NCBI RefSeq assembly: GCF_003586285.1
Contig: NZ_QUBR01000002.1
Span: forward strand, 1,240,001-1,304,000
Direction of reading: 5' to 3'
DNA length: 64,000 nt
Origin: Aeromicrobium endophyticum
GTDB taxonomy: Bacteria > Actinomycetota > Actinomycetes > Propionibacteriales > Nocardioidaceae
The position numbers were made by a program, and so were the translations under genes. Below, piece by piece: positions 1 to 8,084 of the stretch; the stretch's first letter is position 1; every line of letters begins with the position of its first letter. Under the pieces are notes generated by a model that searched no databases, was not told the origin of the DNA, and was given only the letters and a program-made list of their open reading frames with translations.

Positions 1-242
1 GTGTCGTAGATCGCCGTCAGCGCGGTGAACGAGCCACCGGGGCTGTTGATGTAGATGCTGATGTCGCGATCGGGGTCCATGGCCTGCAGCGACATGAGCT
101 GCGCCATGACCGCGTTGGCGACGTCGTCGCTGATCGGGGTGCCCAGCATGATGATGCGGTCCTCGAAGAGCTTGGTGTAGGGGTCGATGCGACGGAAGCC
201 GTAGCTCGTGCGCTCTTCCCACTGCGGGATGTAGTAGCTCAT
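1..242 (-). CDS. clpP2: ATP-dependent Clp protease proteolytic subunit, second copy (partial)
   Basis: Only the first 80 codons lie in the window; the gene runs off the left edge. It encodes a serine-protease subunit that forms the mixed ClpP1P2 barrel with its neighbour and degrades unfolded or tagged proteins delivered by ClpX or ClpC in the cytoplasm. The visible N-terminus ([16 protein letters not shown], then the handle-helix region and INSPGGS near residue 70) is typical of actinobacterial ClpP2. The catalytic Ser, His and Asp lie outside the window. The ATG at 242 overlaps the TGA of the upstream clpP (ATGA), so the pair is translationally coupled. Confidence 0.93.
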   Translation of the reverse strand, partial: MSYYIPQWEERTSYGFRRIDPYTKLFEDRIIMLGTPISDDVANAVMAQLMSLQAMDPDRDISIYINSPGGSFTALTAIYD

Positions 243-856
243 CGGACAACCTCTCCTGCGCTGCGGACGACGTGGTCGATCAGGCCGTACTCCTTGGCCT
301 GGTCGGGCGTGAACCAGCGGTCGCGGTCGGAGTCGAGCTCGATCTGCTCGACGGTCTGGCCGCTGTGAAACGACTGCAGCTGGTTGAGCTGCTTCTTGAG
401 CAGGATGCTCTGCTCGGCCTGGATCTTGATGTCGGAGGCGGAGCCGCCGATGCCGCCGGACGGCTGGTGCATCATGATGCGCGCGTGCGGCAGGGCGTAG
501 CGCTTGCCCGCCGTGCCGGCCGCCAGCAGGAACTGGCCCATGGAGGCTGCCAGGCCCATGCCGAACGTCGCGACGTCGTTGGAGATGAACTGCATCGTGT
601 CGTAGATCGCCATGCCGGCGTCGACGGAACCGCCGGGCGAGTTGATGTAGAGGTAGATGTCGGCCTGCGGATCCTCGGCGTTGAGCAGGAGCATCTGCGC
701 GGCGATCGCGTTGGAGTTGGAGTCGCGGACCTCGGACCCGAGGAACACGATGCGCTCCTTGAGCAGGCGCTGGTAGATGTGGCCGTCGAGATCCGAGGGG
801 CCGGCCTCGCCGGCCATCCTCGGCGACAGTGGGCTGGAGCTGTCAGATGTGTTCAC
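239..856 (-). CDS. clpP1: ATP-dependent Clp protease proteolytic subunit, first copy
   Basis: Encodes the partner of the clpP2 product in the ClpP1P2 barrel. The catalytic Ser sits in GLAASMGQF, the His in MMHQPSGG, and an acidic DSDRDRW segment follows in the right place for the third residue. With the GTG at 856 the protein is 205 residues, normal for ClpP. I prefer this start because a TAGGTT -10-like box (869-864) stands 7 nt before it, as in leaderless actinobacterial genes. The ATG at 817 (192 residues) and a longer frame from 892 are possible. Identity is certain, the exact start is not. Confidence 0.9.
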   Translation of the reverse strand: MNTSDSSSPLSPRMAGEAGPSDLDGHIYQRLLKERIVFLGSEVRDSNSNAIAAQMLLLNAEDPQADIYLYINSPGGSVDAGMAIYDTMQFISNDVATFGMGLAASMGQFLLAAGTAGKRYALPHARIMMHQPSGGIGGSASDIKIQAEQSILLKKQLNQLQSFHSGQTVEQIELDSDRDRWFTPDQAKEYGLIDHVVRSAGEVVR

Positions 857-863
857 GTCCACA

Positions 864-869
864 AACCTA
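864..869 (-). promoter_or_regulatory. Candidate -10 box of the clpP1-clpP2 operon
   Basis: TAGGTT on the minus strand fits the actinobacterial TANNNT pattern and ends 7 nt before the GTG at 856, which would give a leaderless transcript. No convincing -35 box is visible. Confidence 0.35.
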
Positions 870-943
870 GACGGCACCGGGGACGAACACACGCGAAAAC
901 ACGGCTGTTCGCTGATGGCATACGCGCGTCGTGCCCGACCTGC

Positions 944-1717
944 TCAGTCGGAGGCGCCGACGACGTGCTGGTCCCAGTCGATGACCGAGCCCGTCACGAC
1001 GCCGCTGCGATTGGACAGCAGCAGCACGGCCAGCGCCGCCATGTCGTCGACCTGGCCGAGCCGTCCCATCGGCTGGGACGCCGAGGCCTCCGCCAGCCAT
1101 GAGTCGTCGGCGTCGTGGAACTCGCGCTGCACGGCGTCCTCGCCCTCCGTCTGGGTCCAGCCGATGTTGATCCCGTTGATGCGGATGCGGTCCCATCGGT
1201 GGGCGTGCGCCGCGTTGCGGGTCAGGCCCGCCAGGCCGGCCTTGCTCGCCACGTAGGGCGCGAGGTAGGGCTGTCCCCCGTGCGACGACATCGTCAGGAC
1301 GTTGACGATCGTGCCGCCCGCACCCCGAGCCACCATGTCGGCGACGGCCGCCTGCATCAGGAAGAACGGGCCCCGCAGGTTGACCGCGACGTGCTCGTCG
1401 AACAGCTCGGGCGTCGTGTCGAGCAGCGTGCCGCGGCTGGTGAGGCCGGCGGCGTTGACCAGGCAGTCGATGCGTCCGTGCCGCTGGATCGTCGTGGCGA
1501 CCGCGGCCCGCGCCTGCTCGACGTCGGCGACGTCGCACGGAACGAAGCTCGCGGCGGGCCCGAGCGCACCGACGAAGGCCTCGCCGACGTCCGCGCGTCG
1601 TCCGGTCACCACGACCGTCGCGCCCTCGGCGACGGCAGCCCGCGCGACCGCGCCGCCCACGCCTTGGGTGCCTCCGCTGACGAGCACGACCTTGCCGGCC
1701 AGCATCGGCTCAGCCAT
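944..1717 (-). CDS. SDR-family oxidoreductase
   Basis: A 257-residue classical short-chain dehydrogenase. The N-terminal Rossmann motif reads GGTQGVGGA and the catalytic pair is in YVASK, with a serine-rich stretch before it (MSSHGGQPYL). The cofactor is NAD(P); the substrate is not evident from sequence. The start overlaps the end of the dioxygenase gene by 8 nt, so the two are probably one operon and may act one after the other, for example oxidising a hydroxyl freed by the dioxygenase. That order is inference. The neighbouring inositol genes suggest a polyol or sugar-like substrate. Confidence 0.82.
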   Translation of the reverse strand: MAEPMLAGKVVLVSGGTQGVGGAVARAAVAEGATVVVTGRRADVGEAFVGALGPAASFVPCDVADVEQARAAVATTIQRHGRIDCLVNAAGLTSRGTLLDTTPELFDEHVAVNLRGPFFLMQAAVADMVARGAGGTIVNVLTMSSHGGQPYLAPYVASKAGLAGLTRNAAHAHRWDRIRINGINIGWTQTEGEDAVQREFHDADDSWLAEASASQPMGRLGQVDDMAALAVLLLSNRSGVVTGSVIDWDQHVVGASD

Positions 1718-2903
1718 CGGTGCTCCTCCGACCCGCGTACGCGTCGATCGCGTCGTCGAGCTGCGAGGGAGACCAGGCTCCGGCCAGGGCCTGGTGCACG
1801 ATGTCGGCCTGCGAAAGCGGTGTGAGACCGCCGATCGGCTGGTCGCGGTCGAGGTTGGTCGGGAACGGGTAGCCCTCCGCCGTCGCGGCGACGGCGCAGG
1901 CCAGCGCCTCGGCGGTCCAGCCGGCAGCGGCGCGGGCGGCGAGCGCCGGGTAGACGGCGGTGACCATCCGTGCCCGGTCGACCGACTCCATGGCCCGCCC
2001 GAAGCCCGACGAGACCTGCAGCAGGTTGGCCATGCGCTGGACGTCGGTCGAGACGTTGTCGCCCGCCCCGTGGAACACGGCGGGGTTGAAGAACGCCGCA
2101 TCGCCCTTCGCCAGCGGCAGCTGCACGCGGTGCTCGGCGAAGTACTCGCGGAACTGCGGCAGGCGCCACGCGAGGTAGCCGGGGACGTACTTGTGCGAGT
2201 GGGGCAGGTAGAGCGTGGGTCCGCTCTCGACCGGCATGTCGGAGTGCGCGACGGCGCCCTGCAGCGTCAGCACCGGCGACAGCACGTGGACGTGCGCCGG
2301 GTAGCGCTCGACGACCTCGTTGGACAGGAAGCCCAGGTGGTAGTCGCGGTGAGGGTCCTGGGCCACGCCTCCAGGACGCACGACGTTGACCTGCGACGTG
2401 ACCTGGTAGCCGGGGCCGAGCCATGCCCGCGAGACCAGCGCGAGGACGTCGTTGGCGTAGTAGTCGACGAAGGCCTCCGGATCACGCACCGCGAGCTTCT
2501 CGAGCGCGTTCCAGACGCGGCTGTTGGCGCCGGGCTTGGCGAAGTGGTCGCCCGGCGCGGTGCCGGCCGTCCGCTCGTCGTCGATGATCGCGTCGAAGGC
2601 GGAGGTGACCCGGTCGACGACCGAGGTGTCGTCGAAGGCGCCCTTCAGCACGACGATGCCGGGCCCGTCGCTGAGAGCCCGTGCCAGCTCGCCCTCGACC
2701 TCGACCTCCTCCTCCGGCGTCGACGCGGCGGCGCGCAGGACGGCCGAGTCGTAGACCAGCACGCCCTGCTCGACACGGTCGGCGTGCGGGTAGTCGTCGA
2801 CGTCGGTGGACGTCTGCACGACGGACTCGAAGTCGTCGAGGCGGCAGTCGGACTCGCGCAGTCGCGCTGGCCGGCCGGCGGTGCCGTGGATCGTGGCGGT
2901 CAT
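1710..2903 (-). CDS. Phytanoyl-CoA dioxygenase (PhyH) family protein
   Basis: A 397-residue non-haem Fe(II)/2-oxoglutarate dioxygenase of the PhyH family. The iron-binding HxD is visible in PHRDYH and the distal His in FHGAGDN, separated by the double-stranded beta-helix core. Family members hydroxylate or demethylate small molecules using 2-oxoglutarate and O2. The ATG at 2903 is preceded by AGGAGG at good spacing. It is the first gene of a two-gene operon with an SDR and diverges from a LacI-type regulator at 3007. The substrate is unknown; location beside inositol catabolism suggests a methylated or rare cyclitol or sugar, but nothing in the protein proves it. Confidence 0.8.
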   Translation of the reverse strand: MTATIHGTAGRPARLRESDCRLDDFESVVQTSTDVDDYPHADRVEQGVLVYDSAVLRAAASTPEEEVEVEGELARALSDGPGIVVLKGAFDDTSVVDRVTSAFDAIIDDERTAGTAPGDHFAKPGANSRVWNALEKLAVRDPEAFVDYYANDVLALVSRAWLGPGYQVTSQVNVVRPGGVAQDPHRDYHLGFLSNEVVERYPAHVHVLSPVLTLQGAVAHSDMPVESGPTLYLPHSHKYVPGYLAWRLPQFREYFAEHRVQLPLAKGDAAFFNPAVFHGAGDNVSTDVQRMANLLQVSSGFGRAMESVDRARMVTAVYPALAARAAAGWTAEALACAVAATAEGYPFPTNLDRDQPIGGLTPLSQADIVHQALAGAWSPSQLDDAIDAYAGRRSTDG

Positions 2904-2967
2904 GCATCCTCCTGGGTTGCGGTCATGCCTCGACGCTAGTGCCAGACGTATGCTCGACGGGTACCTC

Positions 2968-2987
2968 GAACACCTCAAGAACACCTC
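2968..2987. promoter_or_regulatory. Direct repeat GAACACCTC x2, candidate operator
   Basis: GAACACCTC occurs at 2968-2976 and again at 2979-2987, an 11-bp period (one helical turn), in the 103-bp gap between the divergent dioxygenase and LacI-type regulator genes. It is a plausible binding site for the adjacent regulator or another protein. It is not the palindrome normally seen for LacI proteins. Confidence 0.35.
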
Positions 2988-3006
2988 ATCGTGACACGGA
3001 GCACGT

Positions 3007-4044
3007 ATGGCACACCCCTACCGGATGCGTGAGATCGCGCAGCAGTCCGGGCTCAGCCTCGCGACGATCGACCGCGTGCTCAACCGGCGCCCCGGGGTGC
3101 GCGCCGGGACGGTCGCGGAGGTCGAGCAGGCGATCGCCGAGCTCGACCGTCAGGCGTCCCAGGTGCGGGTGGCGGGACGGACGTTCCTGGTCGATCTCGT
3201 GATGCAGGCGCCCGCACGGTTCTCGTCGGCGGTGCGGTCGGCGCTCGAGGCCGAGCTGCCGCACCTGCGACCCGCCGTGATCCGGGCGCGGTTCCACCTG
3301 CAGGAGGCCAGCTCCCCCGACCAGGTCGTTCGGACGCTCGCGACCATCGCGCGGCGGGGCTCGCAGGGAGTCGTGCTGAAGGCACCCGACCACCCCGCGG
3401 TCGTGGCAGCCGTCGACGACCTGGTGCAGGCCGGCATCCCGGTCGTGACGCTCGTGACCGACGTGCCGAGCAGTCGGCGCATCGCCTACGTCGGCATCGA
3501 CAACCGCGCTGCGGGGGCGACGGCCGCCTACCTGCTGTCGCAGTGGACGCCGGACGGCCACGGGGCGGCCCTCACGACCCTGAGCAGTGCGGCGTTCCGC
3601 GGCGAGGACGACCGGGGGGCGGGCTTCCGCGACGCCTGGGCCGAGCTCGCTCCCGGCCGCCGCGTGCACGAGGTCGCCGAGACCGACGGGCTGGACGAGA
3701 CGATGCTCGACTCCGTCGCCGCGGCGCTCGAGGCCGACGCGACGATCGACACGGTCTACTCGATCGGCGGGGGCAACGTCGCGACGCTCGAGGCGTTCAG
3801 GCGCGCGGGACGGACCTGCCGGGCGTTCGTGGCGCACGACCTCGACGCCGACAACGCGGGGCTCCTGCGCTCGCGCCGACTGTCGGCCGTGCTGCACCAC
3901 GACCTGCGCGACGACATGCGGCGGGCGTGCCGGGTCGTGATGCAGGCCCACGGCGCGCTGCCCGGGCCCGTCCACTCGCTGCCGTCGCACATCCAGGTCG
4001 TCACGCCCTACAACGAGCCCAGCGCCTTCCTCCCCCACCGCTGA
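3007..4044 (+). CDS. LacI-family transcriptional regulator
   Basis: A 345-residue regulator. The LacI helix-turn-helix is at residues 5-30 (MREIAQQSGLSLATIDRVLNRRPGVR), followed by a periplasmic-binding-protein-like sensor domain (about 60-335) with VGIDNRAAGATAAYLL typical of this group. GGAG stands before the ATG at 3007. It diverges from the dioxygenase-SDR operon and probably controls it in response to a sugar or cyclitol. It resembles the LacI subgroup whose ligand domain is close to ABC sugar-binding proteins. The ligand is not deducible. Confidence 0.85.
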   Translation: MAHPYRMREIAQQSGLSLATIDRVLNRRPGVRAGTVAEVEQAIAELDRQASQVRVAGRTFLVDLVMQAPARFSSAVRSALEAELPHLRPAVIRARFHLQEASSPDQVVRTLATIARRGSQGVVLKAPDHPAVVAAVDDLVQAGIPVVTLVTDVPSSRRIAYVGIDNRAAGATAAYLLSQWTPDGHGAALTTLSSAAFRGEDDRGAGFRDAWAELAPGRRVHEVAETDGLDETMLDSVAAALEADATIDTVYSIGGGNVATLEAFRRAGRTCRAFVAHDLDADNAGLLRSRRLSAVLHHDLRDDMRRACRVVMQAHGALPGPVHSLPSHIQVVTPYNEPSAFLPHR

Positions 4045-4060
4045 GGCCCCGATCCGGGCT

Positions 4061-4076
4061 CCCACGAGGCCGTGGG
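4061..4076. terminator. Bidirectional hairpin between convergent genes
   Basis: CCCACG-AGGC-CGTGGG forms a perfect 6-bp stem between the convergent LacI gene (ends 4044) and isomerase gene (ends 4106). There is no clear T-tract, as is usual in this GC-rich setting. Confidence 0.5.
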
Positions 4077-4105
4077 AAACCCGCGGGCACCGCTGAGGAG
4101 AAGCG

Positions 4106-4894
4106 TCAGAGGGTGAAGGCGGCGCGGAAGGCCTCAAGCGCGCGATCGCTGCCCTCGACCGAGGGGTCGATCGCGAAGGCCTCCATCGCCACGACACCGT
4201 CGTAGCCCGCATCGGCCAGCGCCTGGGCCACGAACGGCCACCTGACCTCGCCCGTGCCGGGCTCGCAGCGTCCGGGGACGTCCGCGACCTGCACCTCGCC
4301 GATGTGCGGAGCGGCCCGCCGGATCAGGTCGACGAGGTTCCCCTCGCCGATCTGCGCGTGGTAGAGGTCGAGGTTCATCTTCAGGTGCGGGCTGTCGACC
4401 GCTGCGACCAGCGCGAGCGTGTCGGCGGCCCTCGCGAACGGCGTGCCGGGATGGTCGACCTCGGTGTTGAGGTTCTCGAGCACGAAGGTCACGCCGTGCC
4501 GAGCACCCAGCTCGGCGACGCGCGACAGGGTGCGCGCCGCCGCCAGCCACATGTCCCCCGTCACGACCTCGACCGGACGGACGGGGATGCCGCCCTCGCC
4601 GAGGCCCGTGCCGTGCAGGTTGAGCGACGGGCACCCGATCGCCTGCGCGAAGGGGATCGACTGCTCGGCCGTGCGCAGCAGGTCGTCGGCGCCCTGGGGT
4701 GTGACCAGGTCGCCGCTGACGTAGCCCGTCATCGACGTGAACCGGGCGCCGGTCGCGACGAGCGCGGCGGCGTCCTTGGCGGTCCAGTCCCAGATCTCGT
4801 TGGCGAAGCCGGCGGCATGGATGCGCTCGACCCGCTCGAGGTGCGGCAGGTCGGTGTAGACCATCTCGGAGCAGATCGCGAGGTCGAAGGCCAT
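4106..4894 (-). CDS. hyi: Hydroxypyruvate isomerase-like TIM-barrel protein
   Basis: A 262-residue sugar-isomerase-fold protein of the AP endonuclease 2/xylose isomerase-like superfamily. Segments typical of hydroxypyruvate isomerase are clear: FVLENLN (metal Glu), DLYHAQIGEGNL, and IGEVQVADVPGRCEPGTGE. That enzyme interconverts hydroxypyruvate and tartronate semialdehyde with a divalent metal. The gene follows the inositol-dehydrogenase-like gene with 1 nt between stop and start, so they are cotranscribed. Here it may act on an inosose or keto-sugar instead; the family is certain, the substrate is not. Confidence 0.75.
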   Translation of the reverse strand: MAFDLAICSEMVYTDLPHLERVERIHAAGFANEIWDWTAKDAAALVATGARFTSMTGYVSGDLVTPQGADDLLRTAEQSIPFAQAIGCPSLNLHGTGLGEGGIPVRPVEVVTGDMWLAAARTLSRVAELGARHGVTFVLENLNTEVDHPGTPFARAADTLALVAAVDSPHLKMNLDLYHAQIGEGNLVDLIRRAAPHIGEVQVADVPGRCEPGTGEVRWPFVAQALADAGYDGVVAMEAFAIDPSVEGSDRALEAFRAAFTL

Positions 4895-4895
4895 G

Positions 4896-5909
4896 TCAGA
4901 CTCCCTGCGCGACAGAGGCGCGAGCGCCTGACGTCATCGAGTCGATGCACGCCTGGGCGATCGCGAACGCACCGAAGGCGTCGTCGCCCGTCACCGCCGG
5001 CGCGCGCCCGTCGCGCACGGCTTGCGCGAACTCGGCGAGCTCGCCCGTGTAGGCGTCGATCAGCAGATCGGTGTCGCTGTGCGACGTCGCCGCGAGCCGC
5101 CCGTCGGCGTTGTGCAGGCGCAGGGACGACTGCGCACCGTCACCCATCGTGACCATGCCCTCCGAGCCCAGCACCTCGCCGCGCACGTCGTAGCCGTACG
5201 TCGCGGCGAAGCTCGCCTCGGCGGTCGCGATGGCGCCGTTGTCGTAGCGGATGACGACCGTGGCGTGGTCGAGCAGCGTCGGGTGGCCCGGTGCCGTCAG
5301 CGAGCCGGCCGTCGCGACGACGTCGACCGCCTGCGCCCCGGGGTTGAGCCAGTTCAGCGTGTCGAAGTCGTGGATCAGGGTCTGGGTGAAGATCGTCCAC
5401 GGTGGGACGACGTCGGGGTCGGACGGCCCCCGGCCCGGGTCGCGGGTCAGCGAGCGCAGCTGGCGGACGGTACCGAGCCGGCCGGCGACGATCGCGTCGT
5501 GCGCCTCGACGAACTCGCGGGCGAAGCGACGGTTGAAGCCGACCTGGAACGCGACGCCCGCGTCGGCCGTGGCGCGACGGGCGCCGTCGATCTCGTCGAG
5601 CGTCATGCCGGCGGGCTTCTCGCTGAAGACGTGCTTGCCGGCTGCGGCCGCGGCGACGATGAGGTCGGCATGGGCGACCGACGAGGCTGCGATGACCACG
5701 GCGTCGACGTCATCGGCAGCGAGGACGGCCTCGACGGAGGTCTCGGCGCGGGCGCCCAAGGGCTCGGCGAGGTCTGCGGCGACGCCGGGGCGTGGATCGG
5801 CCACGGCGACGAGGGTCGCCTCGGGCACGCGCCGGGCGATGACGTTGGCGTGCGAGGTGCCGATGCGGCCGGCACCGATCAGGCCGATGCGGACGGAGGT
5901 GGGAATCAT
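4896..5909 (-). CDS. iolG: Inositol 2-dehydrogenase-like Gfo/Idh/MocA oxidoreductase
   Basis: A 337-residue NAD(P)-dependent dehydrogenase. The N-terminal Rossmann motif is GLIGAGRIG, EKP (about residue 97) supplies the catalytic Lys, and QVGFNRRF, TLIHDFD and YGYDVRGEVLGSEG match myo-inositol 2-dehydrogenases, which oxidise myo-inositol to scyllo-inosose. It is the first gene of a two-gene operon with the hydroxypyruvate isomerase-like gene. A perfect 14-bp palindrome lies 15 bp upstream. The window has two more family members (7095-8084 and 8081-9268), so paralogues may act on different inositol isomers; which one is the true IolG is open. Confidence 0.72.
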   Translation of the reverse strand: MIPTSVRIGLIGAGRIGTSHANVIARRVPEATLVAVADPRPGVAADLAEPLGARAETSVEAVLAADDVDAVVIAASSVAHADLIVAAAAAGKHVFSEKPAGMTLDEIDGARRATADAGVAFQVGFNRRFAREFVEAHDAIVAGRLGTVRQLRSLTRDPGRGPSDPDVVPPWTIFTQTLIHDFDTLNWLNPGAQAVDVVATAGSLTAPGHPTLLDHATVVIRYDNGAIATAEASFAATYGYDVRGEVLGSEGMVTMGDGAQSSLRLHNADGRLAATSHSDTDLLIDAYTGELAEFAQAVRDGRAPAVTGDDAFGAFAIAQACIDSMTSGARASVAQGV

Positions 5910-5923
5910 GGGACTTCTCTCGA

Positions 5924-5937
5924 CTAGAACGTTCTAG
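5924..5937. promoter_or_regulatory. Perfect palindrome CTAGAACGTTCTAG, LacI-type operator
   Basis: A perfect 14-bp palindrome with the central CG step usual for LacI-family operators, in the gap between the divergent dehydrogenase (starts 5909) and LacI regulator (starts 6010). A TATCGT -10-like box on the minus strand (5950-5945) would place the dehydrogenase start site at the palindrome. A TAGACT box on the plus strand (5949-5954) could serve the regulator. Binding by the adjacent regulator is inference. Confidence 0.65.
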
Positions 5938-6009
5938 ATCGACGACGATAGACTCCCCGACGAGCGTCGTCAACCAGCACGATGCGCCACCACGACACGA
6001 GGACGACGC

Positions 6010-7044
6010 ATGACCCAACCCGGCGGCAGGCGGGCGGGAACGGCCCGGCCGACCCTCGCCGACGTCGCCCGTGAGGCCGGCGTCTCGACGGCCCTGGTCT
6101 CGATCGTGATGCGCGGGGTGCCGGGTGCCAGCGATGCCACCCGCGCCCGTGTGCAGGCCGTCGCCGACGGCATGGGGTACGTCCGGGACGAGCGGGCCCG
6201 CAAGCTGCGCCAGTCCAGCTCACGACTCATCGGCGTCACGTTCGACCTTCAGCAGGCCTTCCACGGAGATCTCGTCGAGCACCTCTACGGCGCTGCGGCC
6301 GCTCGTGGCTACGATCTCGCCATCAGCGCCGTCGCGCCGACGCGCGACGAGGACGTCGCGATCCAGGCCCTGCTGCGCGAGCGGTGCGAGGTCGCGGTGC
6401 TGCTGGGCTCCGCGCTGGACGACGCCGTGCTCGCCAGCACGGCGCAGCGCGTCCCGCTGCTGCTGGTGGCCCGGCGCAGCGAGGTCGACGGCGTGTCGTC
6501 GGTGCACAGCGACGACGCCGGCGGGGTGGGACTGGCCGTCGACCACCTCGTGTCGCTGGGCCACCGCCGCCTCGTGCACGTCGACGGCGCCGATGCTCCC
6601 GGTGCGGACGACCGCCGGCGCGGCTTCGCGCTCGCCGTCGAGCGCCACGGGCTCACGTCGCAGGCGCAGATCGTCCCAGGCGGGCCCACCGAGCACGACG
6701 GCTCACGTGCCGCCGAGGCCCTGCTCTACGCCCCCGCGCGTCCCTCCGCCGTCGTCGCCTTCAACGACCGCTGCGCCGCGGGCGTGCTCGACCTGCTGGT
6801 GCGCCGGCAGGTAGACGTCCCCGGCGACGTGTCCGTCGTCGGCTACGACGACTCGCGGCTGGCCGTCGGGCCGCACGCCCAGATGTCGACGATCTCGCAG
6901 AATGCCGCCGAGATGGCCGAGGCCGCGATCGACGGGGCCCTCGACCTGCTCGACGGAGGCGATCCGCGCGAGGTCGTCCTGGCACCCCACCTCGTCGCCC
7001 GCAGCACCTCCGGCCCTGCGAGTGGCACAGAGCTGTTGGACTGA
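6010..7044 (+). CDS. LacI-family transcriptional regulator
   Basis: A 344-residue repressor. The helix-turn-helix is at about residues 14-38 (LADVAREAGVSTALVSIVMRG), then a hinge and a periplasmic-binding-protein-like effector domain to the end (GYDDSRLAVG near the C-terminus is characteristic). GAGGAC precedes the ATG. It diverges from the dehydrogenase-isomerase operon across a gap holding a perfect palindrome, so it very likely represses that operon and itself. The inducer is probably an inositol-related compound (inference). It ends convergently with the large inositol operon. Confidence 0.87.
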   Translation: MTQPGGRRAGTARPTLADVAREAGVSTALVSIVMRGVPGASDATRARVQAVADGMGYVRDERARKLRQSSSRLIGVTFDLQQAFHGDLVEHLYGAAAARGYDLAISAVAPTRDEDVAIQALLRERCEVAVLLGSALDDAVLASTAQRVPLLLVARRSEVDGVSSVHSDDAGGVGLAVDHLVSLGHRRLVHVDGADAPGADDRRRGFALAVERHGLTSQAQIVPGGPTEHDGSRAAEALLYAPARPSAVVAFNDRCAAGVLDLLVRRQVDVPGDVSVVGYDDSRLAVGPHAQMSTISQNAAEMAEAAIDGALDLLDGGDPREVVLAPHLVARSTSGPASGTELLD

Positions 7045-7066
7045 GAGTCCTCGGCCGACAGCTCTG
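7028..7066. terminator. Nested hairpin between convergent genes
   Basis: CAGAGCTGT (7028-7036) pairs perfectly with ACAGCTCTG (7058-7066), enclosing GGAC-N5-GTCC (7038-7050). The structure spans the stop codon of the LacI gene and lies just beyond the last gene of the inositol operon, so it could end transcripts from both sides. Confidence 0.5.
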
Positions 7067-7094
7067 CACCACTCGGGCGCTCGCCGCGCCGACG

Positions 7095-8084
7095 TCAGGC
7101 GTAGAGGGCGGGGCGGTCCTTCAGCGTGACTCGCTCGCGGGCGCCGGACGCCAGAGAGGCCACTCCCGCCTCGGCCACCGCGTTGGCGACGTAGCCATCC
7201 CATGCGCTCGGGCCCGTGGTGCGACCCGCGAGGGCCTCGTCGGCCCACGTCGACAGCTCGATGCGATAGGCGTCGGCGAAGTGCGCCACGAAGTCGTCAC
7301 GCACGGGGACGCCGTCTACCCCGGCGACCCGGGTGCTGACGGCTTCCGCCGGTGCCAGCGAGGCGGTGCCCCGCGAGCCGACGACCTCGCACCGGACGTC
7401 GTAGCCGTAGGCGGCGTTGACGAACACCTCGGCCGTGACCATGACACCGCCCTTCGTCCAGATCGTCGCGAGCTGCGGGTCACGGAAGCCGTCCACGACG
7501 GGCGACTCGACCCGGATATCGGTGATCTCGTCGTCGAGCAGCCACGGGATCGTGTCGAGCTCGTGGATCATCGATCCCGTGATCAGCCCGGCATCGTCGG
7601 TGCTGGTGCTGCTGGACGCGTTGCGGTGGATCGCGTGGACGATCCGCACCTCGCCGACCGTCCCGTCGGTGATCGTGCGCTTGAGCGAGACGAAGCCCGG
7701 GTCGTACCGGCGCATGAAGCCCACCTGCAGCAGGCGGCGTCCGCCGACCACCTCGGCCTCGACGACCCCGTAGGCCTCGTCGGCCGTGACGGCCAAAGGC
7801 TTCTCGCACAGCACCTGCTTGCCCGCCGCGAGGCAGGCGCGCACCAGGTCGGCGTGCGTGCGGTCGGGCGAGGCGATGATGACCGCGTCGACCGAGGCCG
7901 AGTCGATGAGCTGCTCGGCCGAGCTGACGACGTCGGCACCCACCGGCGAGGCTGCCGCCCTGGCCGTGTCGGTGTTGAAGTCGTACACCGCTGAGACGCG
8001 GGCCGACGGCACGCTCCTCGAGATGGTCCGGATGTGATCGGCACCCATGGCACCCGCACCGATCACGCCTACGCGAAGGCTCAC
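7095..8084 (-). CDS. Gfo/Idh/MocA oxidoreductase, last gene of the inositol operon
   Basis: A 329-residue NAD(P)-dependent dehydrogenase with Rossmann motif GVIGAGAMG, EKPLAV (catalytic Lys), QVGFMRRYD, MIHELDTIPWL and YGYDVRCEVVGSRG, all like myo-inositol or scyllo-inositol 2-dehydrogenases. The GTG start at 8084 overlaps the TGA of the preceding gene (GTGA), so translation is coupled. As last gene of the operon it could be the main inositol dehydrogenase (IolG) or an isomer-specific one (IolX/IolW-like). The sequence alone does not separate these. Confidence 0.82.
   Translation of the reverse strand: MSLRVGVIGAGAMGADHIRTISRSVPSARVSAVYDFNTDTARAAASPVGADVVSSAEQLIDSASVDAVIIASPDRTHADLVRACLAAGKQVLCEKPLAVTADEAYGVVEAEVVGGRRLLQVGFMRRYDPGFVSLKRTITDGTVGEVRIVHAIHRNASSSTSTDDAGLITGSMIHELDTIPWLLDDEITDIRVESPVVDGFRDPQLATIWTKGGVMVTAEVFVNAAYGYDVRCEVVGSRGTASLAPAEAVSTRVAGVDGVPVRDDFVAHFADAYRIELSTWADEALAGRTTGPSAWDGYVANAVAEAGVASLASGARERVTLKDRPALYA

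Noticed and set aside
893..912. GCGAA-N10-TTCGC as a ClgR operator upstream of clpP1
   Set aside because: The arms are short and in the opposite order and spacing to the ClgR pattern I know; it could be chance in GC-rich DNA.
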